A stretch of 20,459 nt of DNA from an uncultured Blautia sp. (GTDB lineage Bacteria; Bacillota; Clostridia; Lachnospirales; Lachnospiraceae): contig CAKRKL010000025.1 of NCBI GenBank assembly GCA_934358405.1, positions 1 through 20,459 of the forward strand, read 5' to 3'. This document shows, piece after piece, positions 17,624-20,459 of the stretch (positions are counted from its first letter, which is position 1; each line of letters opens with the position of its first letter). A program made the translations under genes and the position numbers. The notes beneath the pieces were generated by a model. That model had not been told where the DNA came from. It did not search any database and saw nothing but the letters and a program-made list of their open reading frames with translations.

Positions 17624-18505
17624 TTATATAAACAGGCTTTGGGAGGATGTCACCAGCTCCTGTGCTTTGGTTCCGCTGCGGCAGACAAAGCCGATTTCAC
17701 GGGAGGGGAATACAAGTCCCAACGGTACTTCAACAAGGGTGCCTTCATCCAGCTCTTTTTGCACAAATTCCTTGATCACGCATGCAATTCCAAGACCTAC
17801 CTGGGCAAACTGGATCAGAAGATCCATAGATGAAACCTCCAGAATATGCCCAAGCTGGAGCTGATGGTCGTGAAGCATGATATTTACGGACTGCCTTGTA
17901 ATATTCTGTTCATCAAGAAGCATGAAGGTTGCAGTATGGGACAGAGGCTCCAAAGGGAAAAGCTTATGTTGATTTTCCAGATATTGCTTTGTGGCTACAA
18001 AGGTATCCTGAATCTGCAGCAGAGGAAGAAATTCATATCCGGATAATTTTCCTGGACGCCCAATAAGACCAATATCGATTCTGTCTTCTTCCAGAAGGCG
18101 CAGTGTCTGGTAAGTAGACTGACAGGAAATAGTGATGCGCATCTGCGGGTTTGCAGAAATAAAATTTTTCAGCCTTGGCATCAGCACATATTTACACAGT
18201 GTGGTGCTGGCACCAATACGCAGCCTTGGAATTTCCCTGGAACGATTGTGCAAAATGGAGTCTTCTCCTTCCGAAAGAAGCTCGAAGGCTGCTTTTACTT
18301 TTTCATACAGAAGCTGTCCGTCCGGAGTGAGAGTGACACCTCTGGAGCTGCGCTTAAAAAGAATAGTGTCCAGATTATCTTCTAATTTTTTGATGGCGCG
18401 GCTGATAGCCGGCTGGCTGATGTATAGCTCTTTGGCAGCCTGGGAAATATTTCCTGTGCGGCTGACTATATAGAAAATATGATAAAGCGATAGATTTTCC
18501 TGCAT
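17624..18505 (-). CDS. LysR family transcriptional regulator
   Basis: 293 residues. On the minus strand GGGAG is 9-10 nt before ATG 18505. The winged HTH spans about 1-60: LYHIFYIVSRTGNISQAAKELYISQPAISRAIKKLEDNLDTILF, followed by RGVTLTPDGQLLYE. The effector-binding, periplasmic-binding-protein-like domain covers about 88-290 (LRIGASTTLCKYVLMPRLKNF...). The divergent position before leuCD and the A/T palindrome between the two genes suggest that it controls leucine synthesis and its own gene. The likely effector is a pathway intermediate such as isopropylmalate or a branched-chain keto acid, by analogy with IlvY-type and LeuB-type regulation; that is inference. Transcription ends at the shared terminator near 17505. 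Confidence 0.93.
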   Translation of the reverse strand: MQENLSLYHIFYIVSRTGNISQAAKELYISQPAISRAIKKLEDNLDTILFKRSSRGVTLTPDGQLLYEKVKAAFELLSEGEDSILHNRSREIPRLRIGASTTLCKYVLMPRLKNFISANPQMRITISCQSTYQTLRLLEEDRIDIGLIGRPGKLSGYEFLPLLQIQDTFVATKQYLENQHKLFPLEPLSHTATFMLLDEQNITRQSVNIMLHDHQLQLGHILEVSSMDLLIQFAQVGLGIACVIKEFVQKELDEGTLVEVPLGLVFPSREIGFVCRSGTKAQELVTSSQSLFI

Positions 18506-18527
18506 ATGTGATTCTCCCTTTTATTCT

Positions 18528-18585
18528 CATATTATTATAACTACTGGTTATAATAAATATGATTAATATGTATTGTTATTATAAC
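18528..18585. promoter_or_regulatory. LysR-type operator: three 10-bp half-sites
   Basis: TTATTATAAC at 18532-18541, its exact inverse GTTATAATAA at 18547-18556 (5-nt centre), and a third direct copy at 18576-18585, 44 bp from the first. The palindrome contains a T-N11-A core (18538-18550) as expected for LysR sites. The third half-site overlaps the putative leuC -35. On the minus strand TATAAT (18539-18534) inside the palindrome could be the lysR -10, which would allow autorepression. Confidence 0.72.
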
Positions 18586-18602
18586 AGAGAATGTGCTAAA
18601 AT
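18573..18602 (+). promoter_or_regulatory. Putative leuC promoter with weak -35
   Basis: TTGTTA (18573-18578) and TAAAAT (18597-18602) with an 18-bp spacer. The poor -35 overlaps the third LysR half-site, a layout typical of LysR-activated promoters. Start near 18609 would give a leader of about 139 nt holding the hairpin element. Confidence 0.5.
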
Positions 18603-18660
18603 AGCAACATACAGTGATAAAGAAGGAAAGAATCACCTCGCGGTATATATTTGCTGAAAA

Positions 18661-18720
18661 ATACCATGATGTTGGGGTCAAAAGGTTTTTTGACCCCCTT
18701 TGACCCTGGTATCATACCAT
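18661..18720 (+). repeat. Hairpin repeat element in leuC leader (full copy)
   Basis: GGGGTCAAAA (18674-18683) and TTTTGACCCC (18688-18697) form a perfect 10-bp stem with a GGTT loop. TTTGACCC at 18699-18706 repeats the descending arm, and TGGTATCATACCA (18707-18719) is a 13-bp palindrome. ATACCAT occurs on both sides (18661-18667 and 18714-18720). The 3' half recurs at 17591-17616. It looks like a dispersed intergenic repeat. It contains no coding potential and has no long T run. Confidence 0.78.
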
Positions 18721-18747
18721 TATACAATAACTAGGAGGAATACAAAA

Positions 18748-20016
18748 ATGGGAATGACAATGACTCAGAAGATTCTGGCGGCTCATGCAGGCCTGGATCA
18801 TGTAGAAGCAGGACAGCTTATAGAGGCACAGCTTGATCTTGTTCTTGGAAATGATATTACTTCTCCGGTTGCAATCCATGAGATGGATAAGATGACCGTA
18901 GATACTGTATTTGATAAAGATAAAATTGCACTTGTTATGGATCATTTTATTCCAAATAAAGATATCAAGTCTGCAGAACACTGCAAATGTGTCCGTGAAT
19001 TTGCCTGTCGTCACGATATTACCAATTATTTTGATGTGGGACAGATGGGAATCGAGCACGCACTTCTTCCGGAGAAAGGACTGACCGTTGCCGGAGATGT
19101 GATCATCGGAGCGGATTCTCATACTTGTACATACGGCGCACTTGGTGCCTTTTCCACAGGTGTGGGAAGCACAGATATGGCAGCCGGAATGGCAACCGGT
19201 AAAGCATGGTTTAAGGTACCGTCTGCTATCAGATTCAATATCGTTGGCAAGCCGAAAAAATGGGTCAGCGGCAAGGATGTGATTTTGCACATCATCGGAA
19301 TGATCGGTGTAGATGGAGCTCTTTATAAATCTATGGAATTCGTAGGAGAGGGAATCAAAAATCTGTCTATGGATGACCGCTTTACAATTGCAAACATGGC
19401 AATTGAGGCTGGTGGAAAGAACGGAATTTTCCCGGTTGACGAGCTTGCAATCGAATATATGAAGGAGCATTCCAAACGTCCGTTTACTGCATATGAAGCG
19501 GATGAGGATGCTGTTTACGATGCAGAGTACACCATTGATCTTAGCACACTTGAGCCGACAGTTGCGTTCCCGCATTTACCGGAGAATACCAGAACGATTT
19601 CCCAGATCAAGGAGCAGGTTGTTGTGGATCAGTCTGTAATCGGTTCCTGTACAAATGGCCGTATTGATGACCTTCGTGTTGCTGCCGAAATCCTGAAAGG
19701 CCGTAAAGTGAAGAAGGGACTTCGCTGTATCGTGATTCCGGCTACTCAGGCAATTTATCTTCAGGCAATGGAAGAAGGACTTCTTAAGATCTTTATTGAA
19801 GCAGGTGCAGTTGTAAGCACACCAACCTGTGGACCGTGTCTTGGCGGATATATGGGAATTCTTGCGGCAGGAGAGCGCTGCATTTCCACTACCAACCGTA
19901 ACTTTGTAGGCCGCATGGGACATGTGGATTCTGAAGTTTATCTTGCAAGCCCGGCAGTAGCCGCTGCAAGTGCTGTAACCGGATATATTTGTGCACCGGA
20001 AGAATTAGGATTATAA
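18748..20016 (+). CDS. leuC: 3-isopropylmalate dehydratase large subunit
   Basis: 422 residues, the length of the shorter (HacA/LeuC2-like) class found in Clostridia and archaea. ATG 18748 is set by AGGAGG (18733-18738); the frame is open back to 18700 but without a ribosome site. The [4Fe-4S] ligands are C301 (VIGSCTNGR), C361 and C364 (TCGPCLGG). Substrate and cofactor-proximal segments include the VAIHEMDK region, [15 protein letters not shown] (122-135) and [10 protein letters not shown]. It isomerises 2-isopropylmalate to 3-isopropylmalate together with LeuD. In this subfamily homoaconitase or citraconate activity is possible, but the ilv neighbours favour leucine synthesis. leuD starts 15 nt after the stop. 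Confidence 0.95.
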   Translation: MGMTMTQKILAAHAGLDHVEAGQLIEAQLDLVLGNDITSPVAIHEMDKMTVDTVFDKDKIALVMDHFIPNKDIKSAEHCKCVREFACRHDITNYFDVGQMGIEHALLPEKGLTVAGDVIIGADSHTCTYGALGAFSTGVGSTDMAAGMATGKAWFKVPSAIRFNIVGKPKKWVSGKDVILHIIGMIGVDGALYKSMEFVGEGIKNLSMDDRFTIANMAIEAGGKNGIFPVDELAIEYMKEHSKRPFTAYEADEDAVYDAEYTIDLSTLEPTVAFPHLPENTRTISQIKEQVVVDQSVIGSCTNGRIDDLRVAAEILKGRKVKKGLRCIVIPATQAIYLQAMEEGLLKIFIEAGAVVSTPTCGPCLGGYMGILAAGERCISTTNRNFVGRMGHVDSEVYLASPAVAAASAVTGYICAPEELGL

Positions 20017-20031
20017 GGAGGAATATCCATC

Positions 20032-20459
20032 ATGCAGGCAAAAGGCAGAGTATTTAAATATGGAGACAATGTAGATACAGACGTAATTATCCCGGCCCGT
20101 TATCTGAATTCTTCAGATCCGGCTGAACTGGCAACTCATTGTATGGAAGACATTGACAATACCTTCGTAAAAAGAGTACAGAAGGGTGACATTATCGTAG
20201 CAAGCAAGAATTTTGGCTGTGGCTCCTCCCGTGAGCATGCGCCTATCGCTATCAAGGCAGCTGGTGTAAGCTGTGTAATCGCTGAGACATTTGCCAGAAT
20301 TTTTTACCGAAATGCTATCAATATCGGACTTCCGATCATCGAGTGCCCGGAAGCAAGCAAGGGAATTGATGACGGTGATCAGGTGGAAGTGGATTTCGAC
20401 TCTGGTATGATCTACAATCGTACCAAAGGAACCCAGTTCAAGGGTCAGGCCTTCCCGGA
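20032..20459 (+). CDS. leuD: 3-isopropylmalate dehydratase small subunit (cut by window end)
   Basis: Starts at ATG 20032 with AAGGAGG (20015-20021) overlapping the leuC stop, and is open to the last base; 142 codons are present out of an expected ~160. It begins [21 protein letters not shown], then [13 protein letters not shown] (about 62-74), the flexible loop that contacts substrate, and [18 protein letters not shown]. This is the swivelling-domain subunit that completes the LeuC active site. No break is seen. Confidence 0.95.
   Translation, partial: MQAKGRVFKYGDNVDTDVIIPARYLNSSDPAELATHCMEDIDNTFVKRVQKGDIIVASKNFGCGSSREHAPIAIKAAGVSCVIAETFARIFYRNAINIGLPIIECPEASKGIDDGDQVEVDFDSGMIYNRTKGTQFKGQAFP

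Noticed and set aside
18712..19575. 287-codon open frame on the minus strand opposite leuC
   Set aside because: Antisense to a clearly conserved gene, no family resemblance, no ribosome site.

Overview
The window reads as a piece of chromosome from a low-to-mid GC Gram-positive anaerobe of the Clostridia, most likely Lachnospiraceae (Blautia/Dorea/Roseburia-like). This is inferred from strong AGGAGG ribosome binding sites, TTGACA/TATAAT promoters, a glnA gene followed by an ANTAR regulator, an archaeal-type AspRS next to gatCAB, and DapL instead of the succinylase lysine branch. There is no sign of a phage, transposase, CRISPR array, tRNA or rRNA. This is core amino-acid and nitrogen metabolism, and most of the novelty lies in regulation and in unusual residues of otherwise familiar enzymes.

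Layout. (1) 1-1850: end of gltB and all of gltD (glutamate synthase). (2) 1919-9808: a consensus promoter, an immediately following terminator-like hairpin, then a tightly packed run glnA, ANTAR regulator, aspS2, gatC, gatA, gatB, dapL, closed by a long hairpin at 9823-9872. The set makes glutamine, misacylates tRNA(Asn) with Asp, amidates it with glutamine as donor, and adds a diaminopimelate/lysine step. (3) 9901-13513: cupin, M18 aminopeptidase, HAD phosphatase and M20 amidohydrolase in one overlapping row, probably peptide or amino-acid salvage. (4) 13506-14450, minus strand: an AEC-family permease that converges on and overlaps the M20 gene by 8 bp and has its own consensus promoter. (5) 14621-15700: a tyrosine/lipid-phosphatase-like protein with an unassigned N-terminal domain. 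(6) 15747-17532: promoter, ilvN, a 163-nt structured gap, ilvC, and a bidirectional GNRA-loop terminator. (7) 17624-18505, minus strand: a LysR regulator divergent from leuC and leuD (leuD cut by the window end).

Most interesting points. The glnA leader has a hairpin beginning within about 10 nt of the predicted transcription start, and an ANTAR protein, a class known to act by antitermination, is encoded two positions downstream; this suggests attenuation of the whole glutamine/Asn-tRNA operon. The glutamine synthetase itself departs from the canonical sequence at several active-site and feedback positions. The lysR-leuC gap holds three copies of a 10-bp half-site 44 bp apart, and a hairpin-forming repeat that recurs in truncated form on the other side of lysR.
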